A stretch of 64,000 bases of DNA from Brachypodium distachyon. Its lineage: Eukaryota > Streptophyta > Magnoliopsida > Poales > Poaceae. The stretch is taken from the NCBI RefSeq assembly GCF_000005505.3, contig NC_016131.3, positions 45,965,355 to 46,029,354 on the forward strand, given 5' to 3'. This document shows, piece by piece, positions 36,474 through 48,207 of this stretch. A model generated the notes under the pieces. That model made no database searches. It was not told the DNA's origin and saw only the letters and a program-made list of their open reading frames with translations. Both the position numbers and the translations under genes were made by a program. Every line of letters starts with the position of its first letter. Positions within the stretch are counted from its first letter, which is position 1.

Positions 36474-37976
36474 ATGGCGAGTAATTCTGTTAGAGGTGGT
36501 GCCCGTGGACGAGGCCGGGACGCGGCGGAGGAGACGCCGGCGCTGCCGCTGCCCCTGCCGCCGCGTCTAGCGGCAACAATGTCTTCCTCGTCGCCGGCGT
36601 CCATCCGGGCGCTCCTGGCGAGAACGAATGCCGGGTCCGGCGGGGCTGACTGCCAGTCGCCGCGCTCGCTTCTGTCGCGCATCCTGCAGCGCGGCGGCGG
36701 GGGCGGTGATCATGGCGGGAACGGCAGCGGCGGAGGGTTCGGGTGCCGGGTCAGGCTGCCGCGGCGCGCGAGGATGGAGGAGAGCAAGGACGGCGCCGCG
36801 TCCGAGAAGTCGTCGGACGACGCCAGAGTGAAAGTCGTCGAGAGGCCCGCGCCGGAGCTGCCCGCCGAGACCCCGCGAAGCTCCCTCGGTATGCATGCAT
36901 CCATCCAGTGGGCGTTGATCGGAATTACTCCAATGTTGATGTTTTTTCGGAATTAATGAGGTCGTGTGGAATTACGCAGGGAGGAAGAAGCCGGAGGAGG
37001 AGCTGGTGTCGATGAACCTGGGGCTGGGGGCGAGCCTGGTGCTGCTGCTGTCCAAGAGCGCCGTGGAGCTGAACAAGATGGTGGAGCTCCGCGCGCAGAT
37101 GGAGGCGCTCGTGTCGGAGATGAGGAAGGAGACGGCCGCCAAGGAGAAGGCAGCTCTAGCACTACTTCCTCCGCCGCAGCAGATGGGCTCATCTAGCTCT
37201 ACTACTTCCTGTTCGCAGCAATCCAACTGCGGCAGCGCCACCACGACCGTGATCAAGGACCCCATCGCCCGCCCCGGCTGCGCCGCCGATGACACGCTGT
37301 CGGACTGCTCCGTTGGCGGCGGCCGCGCCGTCGCCGTGTCGGCGGCGCAGATGGAGGCCGAGCTCCAGGTCGAGCTCGGCCGCCTGCAGATGCACAAGCA
37401 ACGCGCCGCGCCTGCGCGAGGACTCGAGGTCCGTGTACTTCATGCATGCATGCGTGGCTCCAACTTGCCGCACGATTAATATCTGACGGTGTACGCGTCT
37501 TCTTTAATTTGGCCGGCCAGTTGACGCCGTTGCTGCAGGTGAAGACGAAGCAGAGGAGCCACGTGGCCGCTGTGGACAGCCCGCCCAGGAGCTGCGTAGA
37601 CGTCGGCGTGGCAGAAGAGGACGAGGAGGAAGAAGAGCCCGGAGACGATGAAGACGAGGATGAGGAAGAAGAAGAGGAAGAGGAGGAGGGGCATGGTGGT
37701 CGTGGTGGGGCGGGCGATAATAGCCCCCCTCACGGCGGCGTGTCGGCGCGGGTGCTGGAGCGGCGGCTGCACGAGGTGCTGCAGAGGCGGCAGCAGGAGC
37801 GGATCGTGGAGCTGCAGGCGGCGCTGGACGGCGCGCAGCGCCGGCTCCAGGAGCGGGAGCGCGAGGTCGTCTGGTGGCGCGACGCCGCCAAGCTCGTCTC
37901 CCACCGCCGCGACGAGTCGCGCCGCATCAGGGACGCCGACCGCCCGCCCGTACGGGCTCGGCCGCGCGCCGCTTAA
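36474..37976 (+). CDS. POLAR-like cell polarity protein
   Basis: POLAR of Arabidopsis is a polarised plasma-membrane scaffold of asymmetric stomatal-lineage divisions. Three exons, 36474-36888, 36980-37428 and 37539-37976, join in phase to 433 residues. Family blocks are KKPEEELVSMNLGLGASLVL and LLSKSAVELNKMVELRAQME (exon 2), QMEAELQVELGRLQ (exon 2), and LERRLHEVLQRRQQERIVEL with REREVVWWRDAAKLVSHR (exon 3). The conserved parts look like coiled coils. An unbroken acidic tract (about 37615-37690, almost all Glu/Asp) precedes the last block. The start could also be the in-frame ATG at 36579. The C-terminus after SHRRDESRR is Arg/Pro-rich. Grass POLAR-like genes are poorly characterised, so the stomatal role is inference. 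Confidence 0.82.
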
Positions 37977-39003
37977 TCAATAAATCCATTGATCTGCACT
38001 TGTGCAGCGCGCTTAATAAGCTAGCCTTGCGTGTGGGTGTGTAAATTGTTGTACTAATGGTTCCATCGGTTCAGAGTTTTGTTCCAGAAAATCGTGTAAT
38101 ACGAACGAGCTTGTATGTTCTGCTCTTCGATGCCACTGGTCGATGTTGCTGCATGCCTGCATGTGCCGGCCGGGTGACACCCTCTGCTGCACCTGCACTG
38201 CATGCATATTGCAGTACACTTGCATGCCCGCATGTGTTTTTACTCATAAAAATTTGAATGTATCTACACATGACTTATTGAATAGGCGCATTCAAATTTA
38301 ATAAAAGTTGAGTCATCTTTTGTTTGACGTTGAAAGTAATAGGAATAAATAAATTAATGAAACCAGTACGTGTGTGCATGGATTCATTTGGAACAGATGA
38401 ATTTCGTACGCGATGCTGCTAGCTGCAACCCATGCGCTTTGACACGCTGCTACTATTGCAGTTGTAGGTGCCATTAACTGCTCTGCTAGTACAGAAAGAG
38501 GGGGCTCCAACTGAGGTTTTAGCGCGATCGACCGCCCCCTGACACGGAATTCGAATGGAAGCTGGCGAACGGAAAACAGCAGCTTTTTCAGGCAAAGCAA
38601 CTCGGAGAGACAGTGTCTCTGTCTAGCCGCACGATCGAATTCGCTCCGGATTCTGCTCCACCTCCAAATTCTGCGAGGGAATGGAAAGCGGGAGGGACCC
38701 GACCAGATGACAGTACATTATCTCAGCATGCAAGATCGAATTTACTGGGACACTGTGGCGGCTACAGTACGCGTGGCCTGTACTCCTGCCGCGGGGCACT
38801 TAAATGAAATGGACATCATGCAAAATGGAGAGGAAAAAAGGGAAAACAGACAGCTGCAGTGGATGTGCAGCAGTAACAGAGAGGTACGAATAGCAGCAAC
38901 AGTGGATTTGCAGTCACGGTCACACGCACAAGAGAACAGAGCGTTTGCAGAAACAGCAACTCTGTGCTCTGAACGAGGGATTTTTTGTTTCTAGTCTGTA
39001 ATG
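37977..39003. other. intergenic, with a MITE remnant
   Basis: AATAAA just after the POLAR-like stop codon (37979) may be the polyadenylation signal. At 38241-38335 is the core of the Stowaway subfamily of 28627 (gtatctacacatgacttatt) without good ends. No gene is seen. Confidence 0.5.
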
Positions 39004-39008
39004 TTATA

Positions 39009-39815
39009 TGTCGTTGTTCTCGACAACAATTAGAGTAACGGATGCCAAACCTTGATGACACGAATGCGAGTATAAAAGTAGGGCGTGTACGTCGGCCGTA
39101 TAGCGAAGGTCACCGTACATTTGGACAAGTTGACACGTCGATATTTTTGAATAGGTTCGGTCGATCCTGCGGGTGCGACCTAGTCCTATGTTAGGAGAGG
39201 CTTCGAGGGGGTCGTTAACCAAAGCGTTTGGGTCGATCGAGCCTCCCCGAATCACTTAGTGAGAGGTCGAAAAGCCTCGTACTTAGGCCGAACGAGGCTT
39301 CCCAAGTAGTGAGGTCGAGATACCCTTAGTACGAACGAGACTTTCCGAGATTCCGAAACTAGAGCTCCTCTCAAAGAGACTCTCTAGCCCTCTCCCCTTG
39401 AGTTTATTCAAGCGAGAGTGAATGGTATATGCCCTCATGGGGGTATTTATAGCCTAGGGGTCCATGACAAAATACCATGGCTACCCTTGGGGGGAGAGAA
39501 AAGTGAGGGCAAAATAGTAAAAATAGTTTTTTTTTCATAACTTTTGTGTGCACCATGTGGGAAAAGTGGGGCTTGGTCCATGGTCCATCATGGACTAAGG
39601 ACCCCCTCCTCACACATTTCTTGCCCCCTAATTTACCTCATTTGACCTTTTGACCATGGCATGAAAGACTTGACTTGTTGACATGTCTTCCTTTGTCACG
39701 TATGATTGACCGTGCCACGTGAGCGTCTTCACTCGTGTTTGGGAAATGTTGACCCAGTCGTCGTCACGTAGAATTTACAGCCCAGCCCATATAGGGGTTT
39801 TATTTTACTACAACA
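39009..39815 (+). mobile_element. solo LTR
   Basis: The element begins TGTCGTTG and ends CTACAACA, and is flanked on both sides by ttata (39004-39008, 39816-39820), a perfect 5-bp target duplication. Length is 807 bp. A TATA box in ggtatttatagcc near 39444 points to plus-strand transcription. No internal retroelement sequence or partner LTR is present. Confidence 0.85.
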
Positions 39816-39889
39816 TTATACTTAATCACTTTCTATGTACAATTAAATATATTTCAAAATAAATCGTTAGAGCATACAGTTTTTTGTCG

Positions 39890-40370
39890 CTCTCCTTGCC
39901 CAAGACGCACCTGACAACATTTCTCGATGTGTCCAATGATCCCACAGACGAAGCAGAAATCAGGGAGAAATTCGCAAGCAAACAGACACCACCTCACCTT
40001 CTTCTTTCACTCCTCGGTAAAATACTCCTCCTTCAACATAAACATAATCTCCCATATCATTGGGTTTTCAATGCATAAGCGCACTCGCACATACAAGTTC
40101 CGCGCGATCAGCATCTTGTCATCTTCAACATCATCCCCTATCGCCCTTGTGGCTTTCTCTGTTCGTCAAGCCAAATGGGACGTTGGACACCCCTACTGAA
40201 ATCAGAATCCATTGAACTCTATTTCATCTTGGGTTTTTGATCCATCTACTTCTTTGAGCACAAAAAGTTTTTTTGAAACATCCACTGTCCGCCTTCCTCA
40301 ACCCTGCATGTTGGCCAAACATCAAGAGAAACTTGTTCTCCCCAAGATCATGACACTCAATCCCTTTCGG
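39890..40370 (-). pseudogene. LINE ORF1 fragment with zinc knuckle
   Basis: On the minus strand the translation reads FLPDFCFVCGIIGHIEKCC at about 39955-39900, a CX2CX4HX4C knuckle as in plant LINE ORF1. Upstream fragments also resemble ORF1, with stops in between. No ORF2 follows, so this is a remnant. Confidence 0.65.
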
Positions 40371-40770
40371 GCCGGTTTGGTTAGGTGGGGATTGAGGAGG
40401 AGTGACAGGGATTTACGGTAAAATGATCGTCAATCTTGATAATCCCTATTGATCCCCGCCTGGGTGGGATGAAACGAACAGAGCGTCAAGGGGCACTAAA
40501 TGCTCCCAGTGTGGGTCCCAATGCCTCTGTGTCCGCTGGCTTCTCCGAAAAAAATTACCCACTGCTTGCATCGGCAAGATGCATCATGATTACTTGTCAA
40601 TTTTTATGCTGGGTTTTTGAGCCTCTGACAACCTCATCTTCCGCATCAGATCTTTCACACCTTACGTGTAAAGAAAATCGAAGAAAGAACCCTTAATGAG
40701 CCGTGTTTAAAAAATAATAAAATAAACAAAGTTTTCAAACAACAACACACTCTTTTTTGCTTTTTTTTAA
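40371..40770. other. intergenic, possible short MITE
   Basis: The sequence gccggtttggttaggtgggg (40371) and the reversed ctgttcgtttcatcccaccc (about 40482) resemble the ends of a short hAT- or Harbinger-type MITE. The match is poor and no target duplication is seen. Confidence 0.25.
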
Positions 40771-40916
40771 AGAAAAAAACACATTCTTTTTACGTCCGGT
40801 CCTTTTACATCACACTACTTTTTTTTCTCGTGGGCCGGAGGGCCGGAGGCTTATTTGTCTCTCATTTTTTTTCCTTTCTGGTAACGTTCCATCCCTGGGC
40901 CCTGGCCCATCTCGCG

Positions 40917-41134
40917 GCCGAGCGCCCCAACCCAGTCGCTCCGTCGCTCGTCTTCCTCCTCGCGCGAGCGCCGCCACCCCTCTCTCCCCGTCCGGCTGCC
41001 GAGCGCCCCAGCCCCCTCGCTCCGTCGCTCGTTTTCCTCCTCGCGCGAGTGCCGCCACCCCTCCCTCCCCATCCCTCTGCCGAGCGCCCTAGCCCCCTCG
41101 CTCGTCTCCCTCCTCGCGCGAGCGCCGCCACCAG
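40917..41134 (+). repeat. 81-bp tandem repeat in a probable 5' leader exon
   Basis: The unit starting gccgagcgcccc recurs at 40917, 40998 and 41079, an exact 81-bp period, with a last partial copy. It is GC-rich and pyrimidine-rich. It ends at CCACCAG|GTTGAT, a plausible splice donor. The array probably forms the untranslated first exon of the gene starting at 42133. Confidence 0.75.
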
Positions 41135-42132
41135 GTTGATCTCTCCTTCGATTCTCTCGCTCCCGGCCGTTTCTCCTCCCATCACCTCACGAATGGATTA
41201 CGCCCTTTAGCCCCCCGTTTCATCTCCTTAATCTCCCCCAATTCGTAACTGAGGCAAAAATCAAGGTAGGGCGGTCACCCTACCTTGCCCTACTAGGTCC
41301 TCCGCCCGTGTGTGGTACGTAGAATTATGTTTTGATTGTTAGGCATTGATAAAAAAAATGAACCAAATTGCTATTTCTGGGGAACGTTAGACAGCGGGAA
41401 ATTACACATTTTAAAAATCTGTGGTAAAACACTCCAAAATAGTGATATTTTCATTGGAACATAAGAAAATTGTAGTCCGGGGACATTATAGACTTTTCCT
41501 GCTCAAATTGTGACCAAAATGTTGGGGGTCCTAAAGATCCAAAGCATGTGTATTATATGTAGTTCATGTCACCTGCATTCTTGTTTGGCTTCTGGAGATC
41601 ATACCAATTCAATTGCTTTCAACTATCTAAATGTTATGTTAATTCATTTTTGAGTTATGCCATGACAATTTGGTTGTATTGCTAGGGCTAGTGTAACTGG
41701 CAATTGGAAAATGGTAATCCAACTCTCACCTGCCACTGAACTTTTGTTAACTTAACCTGGTTGACACGGCAACATCTACTGGGATACATGTTTGTATTTT
41801 ATTGTTTATATTTCTCAATTTACTCTTACAAAAGACTCAATTGGCGGCGGCAGTCCGTCAAACCTTCAAATCTATCACTTGTTGATTCGGTACAAATCAG
41901 TGAAAGGAGAACAATTGTGGATTATATGATTTAAGGTAATAGATGACGGTACATTCTTTTTAGTTATAAGGAGAACATCTGATTTTTAGTCCGTAACAAT
42001 GCATGGGTATTGTGCTAGTGAATCAAATGTAGCAGCATATTATACTGATTTAAAATGGGTATTGTCTGACCGTCTTTCAGATTCTTTGTGGAGATCGATT
42101 CTGATTGTCATTTTTGCATATGCAGTTTCAGC

Positions 42133-42584
42133 ATGGGTAGTGAAGACTCAAAAGATATGCTGAAGAATGTTGACTGGAAGACAGTGGGAGGTCCAGTGAC
42201 TACTGAGTCAAGTCAACCAGTTGTTAAGAAGCGTCTTCCAAAGAAAATCAGACAAGTTCCCGAGTGTTATTTTCTGCCTCGGCGATCTCTGCCTTCTGCA
42301 TTGCTAATCTATGGTTCTGTTTGTGCTGCTGGAGTTGGTGCTGGGATGTTGCTTGAAGTTTGGATAAACAAAAAGATCAAAGGTACAACCCTGCATTTTA
42401 TGGCTGGAGGAACCACTCACTTTAGGAAAACTGCAATATGAGAGAAACTTGAGATGTTGGACTGTATCATCAGAGGCATAAGTGCATATTTTGCTCCATT
42501 TCTTGTATATTTTCCTCATCTTCTTACTCTTGTTAATTATTGCATGCAGAGGATGGTGGCGTTGTCTGGGAGATGGGTAAATGA
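42133..42584 (+). CDS. conserved plant 94-aa one-span membrane protein
   Basis: Two coding exons, 42133-42382 and 42550-42584, join in phase to 94 residues, MGSEDSKDML...WEMGK. The basic centre KKRLPKKIRQVPECYFLPRR is followed by one hydrophobic segment, ALLIYGSVCAAGVGAGMLLE (residues about 57-76), and a charged end. I recognise the block around YFLPRRSLPSA as conserved among land plants, but I know no function. The start follows an acceptor (GCAG at 42122-42125) seven bases upstream. The leader is probably spliced from the 81-bp repeat exon about 1 kb away. The length and basic segment before the span would suit an organelle membrane protein, which is inference. Confidence 0.78.
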
Positions 42585-44087
42585 CATTCAGGCACTTTGA
42601 TTCGGTAACGATCTGTTAGCTCAAAATATTCCACTCACCCTGCTGCAATTCTGCTTATGTGGTATCACAGAAATAAACCTTGCTCTGTTGTTTCGGAGTT
42701 TCAGACTATCTTGTGACTTCCTGACAAAAGCAAACTCAGTCTTGTCTCTGTATTTCTGGTTGCATTGTGTATCCTAACTGTATGATGCCTCAAACTTTAT
42801 AGCCATATCAAGGCAAGCAATGCATATGCAGTACCATTTTGTTTAAATATAAGAGTGTTGCCCTGGTAAGAATTCATTGAATAACGATCATGATTTCTGG
42901 TGATTGCATACTGGAGCATCTCTCTGATTCTTTGCTGTGGCGTTGTCGTCAACTCGTCATAAATGCAGAAGAGAGTGTTGATTCATAAAGTCAAAATATT
43001 AAGGGTGGAAATCAATTAGTTCTCTGTATCTTGGTTGGGCTATGTTATCTGTAATGCAGATAAGCCAGGCTAGAAATTTGCATACCCCAAAAGACATGAT
43101 TGATTCCATTTATCTACTGAATTTCTAACTTGCAGACATCTTCCTCATTGTTCAATCTTTCTCTCAAATGGCCAAACAGGGAACATCTGATGTATTTATA
43201 CTTGTATCACTTTAGCAAAGTATTCAAGCACTTCTGGAATATTTATCACTATAGCCAATATTTGGGCCCTTCCTGATTCATACTGCAGCCTTCTCGAGAC
43301 TAGCCTTCAATTTATTTCTTTTGCCAAAAAAAAGCAGGAGAGTGATTTGGGGATCTCACACGAAAGTCCTCACTTTTTTTCTAAACTAGATGGTGCCCCG
43401 CACGTTGTTGCGAAATTTTTTAGTTAGCATACATGAGTGAAATTGAGTAGCAACGAAAGAGTATTCAAAATTGAAAATATATATGAAACTTTATGATATA
43501 TTCTTTGCTTAGTGAGGATGGTTTGATAAAAAATAGCATGCATGTACAAAAAATATGAGTTTCCCATTAAATTGGTGTGAACATACTAATGACATGCATG
43601 ATGACGTGGCATGTTTGCATGTTGAGAGAAACCAAGTAGTGGGGTCTCCTGTTTAGATATTACTTCGATATAGAAGATTAGTGCAGTTCTCAATCTTCTA
43701 GAAAGTGCTCTTGTCCCCTTTCTTGTTCTTTTGTGCAACTTCCTTTGTCCAAAGTGCTGCTTTGTGCATATCTGATATTTTGTTTCTGGTCATTAGACTT
43801 TTCTCGAACAAAGCCACGGTTTATCCTTTCCATCAGCTGCACTTGCAAAGACAATCGATTGAACTTCTCCCATGGAAAAGACGAAGGACAACACGACACA
43901 CCGCTTTTCCGCTTTGGTGGCATGTTTCTATCAGTAACCATTTTTATTTTTAGGGTAGCTTTGATTCCAATCAATTTTGGAGAATTGTATCTCTGATGTA
44001 CTTCTTCTATGCAAGGTAAGTTGTTTGATTTCTTGGTTTCAAGCCATTTGGATTTTGCTAAATTTTTCATTTGCATTTTGTTTCATA
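42585..44087. other. intergenic
   Basis: This holds the 3' UTR of the 94-aa gene and then spacer. Sequence around 43390 (gatggtgccccgcacgttgt) is of a type common at the ends of grass DNA elements, but no partner end was found. Open frames at 43690-44076 on both strands are unsupported. Confidence 0.4.
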
Positions 44088-44193
44088 CCCCCTCCGTCCT
44101 ATATTAAGTGACTTTTTATTAAATGTATCTAGACGTTTTTTAAGCATAGATACATCCATATTTGGGGAGCCACTTAATATGGCACGGTTGGAG
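44088..44193. mobile_element. Stowaway MITE
   Basis: The ends ccccctccgtcctatattaa and (reversed) ctccaaccgtgccatattaa pair and are flanked by TA. Length is 106 bp. Confidence 0.85.
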
Positions 44194-44230
44194 TAGAAAA
44201 GTTTCCATTGGTTCCTTATAGACAAGTCTA

Positions 44231-44328
44231 CTCACTCCGATCCATATAATTGTCTCAAATTTGCTCAAATATGGATCTATTTGTCTAAAAAAACGTCTAG
44301 ATACATGTGATATTCTGACAATTAATAT
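44231..44328. mobile_element. Stowaway MITE, right end lost
   Basis: The left end ctcactccgatccatataat and the subfamily core (aaacgtctagatacatgtga) are present. The right end breaks off after gacaattaatatg. Confidence 0.65.
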
Positions 44329-45038
44329 GTTCGAAAAAAATTATAGTTTTTATGGCCTAAACACCTCTTGGTAAAAAAAAACATATCCGGGGCATTAAAC
44401 TACATTTGACTAAAACTAATCGACGTGTGCGCCATCAATGTTGCAAGCATTTGCAGACTAGATTAGCGGCAGCAGTTAATGCAGCGCCCCGGATTGATTG
44501 ACCTGTAACCAAAGCCGCACGCTGCCGCTACTACTGTTGCTGCTAACCAAACCCCCATTGGATCTTCGGTTCTGCAAGAGGAATGTGTTGATGGAGCAGT
44601 TAATGCTGGCTGCTGACTTCGCGCCACCACTCCCCGTGCACTCTGTCCGCTTTTTTAATCGTAATCCAAGAGAATCGACGCGCTGTGTGTGTTCATGGGA
44701 TCAGATCTTGGGGTCGATATATAGCTTCCAGGGAATTGGTGTATGTTCATCGGATCTGATTGTTAGTACGGAGTAGATGATTGTATCTTCTTAGTTTAGT
44801 CTATCATTAAAGCGGAGTGGTAACAAGGACGTGTGAGATGCATTTGACGAGGTTAACAAAGCTACAGGTGTCGAAACACCCTGTGGTCCGCAAAAGCTGA
44901 TGAGAGGTCATATTGATCCGATGCTTTTATCCCGTAGTAACCTTTTGCTATGACTTTATCGAAGAATCAAAACGAGGAGTGTTTTGTTGCAAACGGCATA
45001 TGATCATCTTGATCGAGTACGTACTAATTAAGCTCCTA
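44329..45038. other. intergenic
   Basis: No gene or paired repeat ends were seen between the two Stowaway copies. An open frame at 44498-44776 is not supported. Confidence 0.4.
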
Positions 45039-45156
45039 CTCTCTCCGTTCGTTCCATAATTCTTGACGAAATATTACATGTATCTAAACGCTTTTTAAAA
45101 ATATAGATACATTCATTTTTGGCAAATTTGAGACAAGAATCATGAAACGGAGGAAG
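45039..45156. mobile_element. Stowaway MITE
   Basis: The ends ctctctccgttcgttccata and (reversed) cttcctccgtttcatgattc pair and are flanked by TA. Length is 118 bp. Confidence 0.85.
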
Positions 45157-45235
45157 TAGTAAACAATATTATCGCGTGAGCAGATAGTAAGAATTTAGAA
45201 CCTTGGGTAGAACCGCACTTGTGTTGTTGTTTTTA

Positions 45236-45507
45236 AAGCATCTCCAACAACTGATTTGCTGCCGTTACTTAACGTCACGTGTCAGATTTTTGCTTAGGTG
45301 AAAAAGAGAAAGTAGGAAAAAACATAGTACTAGTTACTTATGCAAGAGACTGCTACCTCACCGGTACCAAAAAAAGTTGGAGTATGACAAGTGGGCCCTA
45401 GTAAAAATATACTTTTTAATTGAAAAAAGGAAATCATAGATAGGAGAGAGAAGTGATGACATGAAATGCTAAGTACCGACTGTAGTAACAGCCTGTTGAA
45501 GATGCCC
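45236..45507. mobile_element. Tourist-like MITE (PIF/Harbinger type)
   Basis: The ends aagcatctccaacaactg and (reversed) gggcatcttcaacaggctg pair. TTA flanks both sides (45233-45235 and 45508-45510), the target duplication of this superfamily. Length is 272 bp. Confidence 0.75.
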
Positions 45508-45898
45508 TTAGCTGCATGAACACAGGGATATGATTCGTCATGGGGGCACGAGATCGTCCAATGAATGAGAGTTTATTCCACTTTTTACATGGAGTATTAG
45601 TTGTCATTTTCCAATAAATTTTATTCTATCAAGAATATATCTTAATTACTGATTTTATCACTTAATTGGGACATTGTGGCAATTTTTATCATATTTTATC
45701 ATTCCACCTCGATTGACAAGCTAGGCCCACATATCACTTAGCCTCATAGTCATGATCGGATGACATCGAAGCGTTCGTTTCGGGAGACAAGGATCAAATG
45801 TTCGATCGTTAGCCTTTTCGAATTTGAAAAAAAAAATCTGACAATTATTGTCAAGTTTATACCCGCAGCCCGCTAGCTGTAGTACGATTCGCGGTGCT

Positions 45899-45905
45899 TA
45901 TATAA
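45899..45905 (+). promoter_or_regulatory. TATA box of the bHLH gene
   Basis: TATATAA in gcttatataagg lies 270 bp upstream of ATG 46175. Confidence 0.55.
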
Positions 45906-46174
45906 GGTCAAAGAAAGTACACGGGAGATCAATATAAAACGCCAAAGAGTTGCACGAACTGAGTTCAATTGTTTTTCCCCTTTATAAACTGTCACGTAGC
46001 CACGCGATTATAATGGCGCGCACGTAGCGAGTACGCCTCATCCTCTCCACTTCCCCAGTCCATATTCTCCTAGTCTCCTGGCTCTTCCCCCTCCAGCCTT
46101 CTCGACCGCATTTACTCGTCAGCCGCACTCCGACGCTAGCTGCAGCTCGAGTAGAGCGGCGCGCAAAGAGACCG

Positions 46175-48207
46175 ATGGCCGGCGGCGGCGGGGACGGCGG
46201 TGGCGGGGCGCAGGACGACTTCTTCGACCAGATGCTCTCGACGCTGCCCTCCGCGTGGGGCGACCTGGGCGCCGCCGGCAAGTCGCCGTGGGAGCTCGCG
46301 GCGGGTGCAGAGGACCTGTCCGCCTTCGACGAGTCCGCGCTGCTCGCCTCTCGGCTCCGGCAGCACCAGATCGGCGGCGGGGAGAAGCCGGTCATGCTGC
46401 AGCTGACCGACCTCCAGCGGCAGCAGGGCGAGGAGAGCGGCGGGTTCTCGCCGCTGCCGCTGTTCACGGACCGGTCTCCCCCGCCGTCGGCGCGGGAGGA
46501 CATGGACGGCGGATTCAAGTCTCCCAATAATAATGCCACCGTACGTGGGATCCGTTCTTCTTCTTGTGGAATTATCTCTCCAAATTTTTGAACTTTGGCC
46601 GCTGACATGGAATGGATGCCGTGCATGCAGGGAGGCGACCATGCGATGTTCAACGGGTTCGGGGCCCATGGCGGCGCCGGGGCCGTGCAGCCGCCGTTTG
46701 GCCAGGTAAAGATGATCGACCATGCACCAACCACCTTTATACGTGCTAAATTTTTGCCATGCTAGTTGCATTACGCGAACGATCGAAATTCCTGCTCTGA
46801 ACGATCTGCCTTCGTGTTAATTATTCGTCTTCTGATATGTCCGCACTCCGCAGGGAGGGTCAATGTCGGGGCAGAGCTTCGGAGGCACGGCAGCGAGCGG
46901 AGGCACGGCGGCGCCGGCTTCCTCCGGAGGCGGGGCGGCCCCGCCGCGGCAGACGCGCGTCAGGGCGCGGCGAGGCCAGGCCACGGACCCGCACAGCATC
47001 GCCGAACGTGTACGCGCCGCCCACCTTACTGAATTGTCTTGTTCCTTCGGGTCTACAAAAACTCCCACCAACTTGAACTCGTTCTCAACTTTGCATGCAG
47101 CTCCGGAGGGAGAGGATAGCGGAGCGGATGAAGTCCCTGCAAGAGCTCGTCCCCAACGCCAACAAGGTAAACAAGCTAATTTCGAGTTTACTCCGTATGT
47201 GATTTCCCCGGGGGGATCGGGGACCCGATGCCAGACGTGTGGAGTCCTCGAGCCCCTGCTGCTCTGTTGCGGCGAGATAGAGGGTCGGGATTAACGGATG
47301 GGTTTCCTACGATCTACTAGACGACGAGGCAAAACACCGCCTGATTGGACCGAAGAGCAGACCCGACCCTGAGAATTGAGATGGCCGTGCCCGTGCTGAC
47401 GAATTCGGCATGCAGTGAATGATCACTTGGGGCGCATTCGATGCTTTGTTTTGGCTCGATTTGGCCACGCCCTTATTCCCCGTAGCATAGCAGTGATGGA
47501 TCGATGGATCACAACTTCACAAGCCACGGTCGGTCAATGTTGCCTTTCCGGGGCATGTGTCATGTGTGGGATCCTGAACCATTTCGTGGTTATTGTGACT
47601 TTTGCAGACTGACAAGGCGTCGATGCTGGACGAGATCATCGACTACGTCAAGTTCCTGCAGCTCCAAGTCAAGGTACGGACGCACGTCAGGAATTAACGT
47701 ACACCGCTCGTGTGCTTCTGAACATATGCTGAGTAATTCAATTCTTGGGCTGCTTGTAATTACACGTAGGTTCTGAGCATGAGCCGGCTGGGCGGGGCGG
47801 CGGGCATGGCGCCGCTGGTGGCGAGCATGTCGTCAGAGGCCAACAGCAGCAACACGAAGAGCGGCAGCGGCGCTGCTGCTGCTGCGGCCACCGCCAATGG
47901 CAATGGCAATGGCGGCGAGAAGAGCGGCGGCGGGGCCGGGCTGCGGGTGACGGAGCAGCAGGTGGCGAAGATGATGGAGGAGGACATGGGCACGGCCATG
48001 CAGTACTTGCAGGGGAAGGGCCTCTGCCTCATGCCCATCTCCCTCGCCTCCGCCATCTCCTCCGCCACCACCACCACCGGCGCCTCGCCGGCCTCGCTCC
48101 TCGCCAGGCCGCCCCCAATGCGCCCCTCCGCGAACGGTGCCGCCGGTGCCGGAGACGACGCCGTGACCCGGCCCGTCAAGGTCGACGCCAACGGCGGGAA
48201 GCAATGA
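46175..48207 (+). CDS. bHLH transcription factor, root-hair RHL1/LRL type
   Basis: Six exons, 46175-46540, 46631-46705, 46854-47009, 47101-47166, 47608-47673 and 47770-48207, join in phase to 388 residues. The basic region [16 protein letters not shown] (ending at residue 199) has the His-Glu-Arg set of G-box binders. The helix-loop-helix continues through [20 protein letters not shown] (exon 4) and [20 protein letters not shown] (exon 5). After it come [31 protein letters not shown] and [14 protein letters not shown], which mark the Lotus RHL1 / Arabidopsis LRL (bHLH66/69/82) group. Those nuclear factors promote root-hair growth downstream of auxin. The intron between basic region and helix is conserved in the group. 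Poly-Ala/Gly/Asn runs in exon 6 are low complexity. The root-hair role here is by family. Confidence 0.92.
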
